From: Lichenostomus cassidix
Lineage: Eukaryota > Chordata > Aves > Passeriformes > Meliphagidae
Direction of reading: 5' to 3'
Assembly: GCA_008360975.2 (NCBI GenBank)
Contig: CM039182.1
Location: 57,920,491 to 57,984,490, forward strand
DNA length: 64,000 nt
Numbering within the stretch: position 1 is the stretch's first letter; each line of letters begins with the position of its first letter. Of this stretch, positions 63,801 to 64,000 are shown one piece after another. The notes under the pieces were generated by a model. That model ran no database searches. It worked only from the letters and a program-made list of their open reading frames with translations, and was not told the origin of the DNA. The translations under genes were made by a program, and so were the position numbers.

Positions 63801-64000
63801 AAGTACGACATTCATCTTCACTTTTGGATGTGACAAAGAGTGCAAAACACACAGATAATTCTAATATTCCCAAGGGATGTAATGGAAAGAAAACAAAACT
63901 AAAACTACTAAGTTATTTAAAAGTTTTTGTGATGTCAAGTTATGGCTTGCTGAGAATTCTGAAACAAGCTGTGGATCCAAAAACCACAGTTTTGAAAAGT
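57860..64000. other. Intergenic AT-rich stretch to window end
   Basis: No gene is recognised on either strand. It holds one possible ancient repeat fragment at 61312-61362. In human, E2F3 lies beyond the MBOAT1 5' end, but no E2F3 exon was seen here. Confidence 0.7.
61312..61362. mobile_element. Possible ancient repeat fragment
   Basis: About 50 bp (caaggccagaagtgaccctg, then atgatcacaaagtctgaaca) resemble a widespread archosaur and turtle repeat end that reads aaggccagaagggaccat then gatcatctagtctga. The match is short and from memory, so it is tentative. Confidence 0.4.

Noticed and set aside
50430..64000. E2F3 or another neighbouring gene expected from human synteny
   Set aside because: No exon with E2F, CDKAL1 or other recognisable protein motifs was seen. 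The only protein-like signal is the RhoGAP-like remnant.
1..64000. CRISPR array, operon, prophage or other prokaryotic system
   Set aside because: The sequence has vertebrate introns, CR1 LINEs and microsatellites. The direct repeats present are tandem duplications and simple repeats, not spacer arrays.

Overview
The window looks like nuclear DNA from a bird, probably a songbird or close relative. The evidence is chicken-repeat-1 (CR1) LINE tails in both orientations, two solo LTRs of endogenous-retrovirus type with target-site duplications, small GT-AG exons in long AT-rich introns, and one GC-rich CpG-island promoter. No bacterial, viral or organellar gene organisation is present.

The one clear intact gene is the 5' part of MBOAT1 (membrane-bound O-acyltransferase 1, a lysophospholipid acyltransferase) on the minus strand. 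Coding exon 1 lies in the CpG island at 49.7-49.8 kb. Exons 2 to 9 follow leftward at 27.1, 26.4, 23.0, 12.8, 10.5, 7.1, 5.3 and 3.0 kb. I placed every junction by hand: all introns are GT-AG, phases join correctly, and the nine exons give 1002 nt, or 334 codons, without a stop. The last third of the protein, including the family's active-site region, must lie left of base 1. Introns 1 (22.7 kb) and 4 (10.1 kb) hold most of the space and carry CR1 fragments, simple repeats and small tandem duplications. A 608-bp solo LTR sits only 56 bp upstream of the exon 7 splice acceptor, and a second (521 bp) lies in intron 9.

Right of the CpG island (50.4-64 kb) the sequence is mostly AT-rich intergenic DNA. 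It contains an ancient CR1/L3-like LINE fragment at 51.8-52.3 kb and a possible second one at 61.3 kb. A GC-richer patch at 55.6-57.9 kb includes minus-strand pieces of a RhoGAP domain resembling the TAGAP/ARHGAP20 group. That copy has an intron but carries two opposite frameshifts, a stop and a histidine where the catalytic arginine finger should be, so I call it a decayed gene copy.

The least expected signal is a second reading frame over MBOAT1. An ATG 7 nt upstream of, and out of frame with, the MBOAT1 start stays open for 156 codons across five spliced exons. Whether it is translated cannot be decided from sequence alone.
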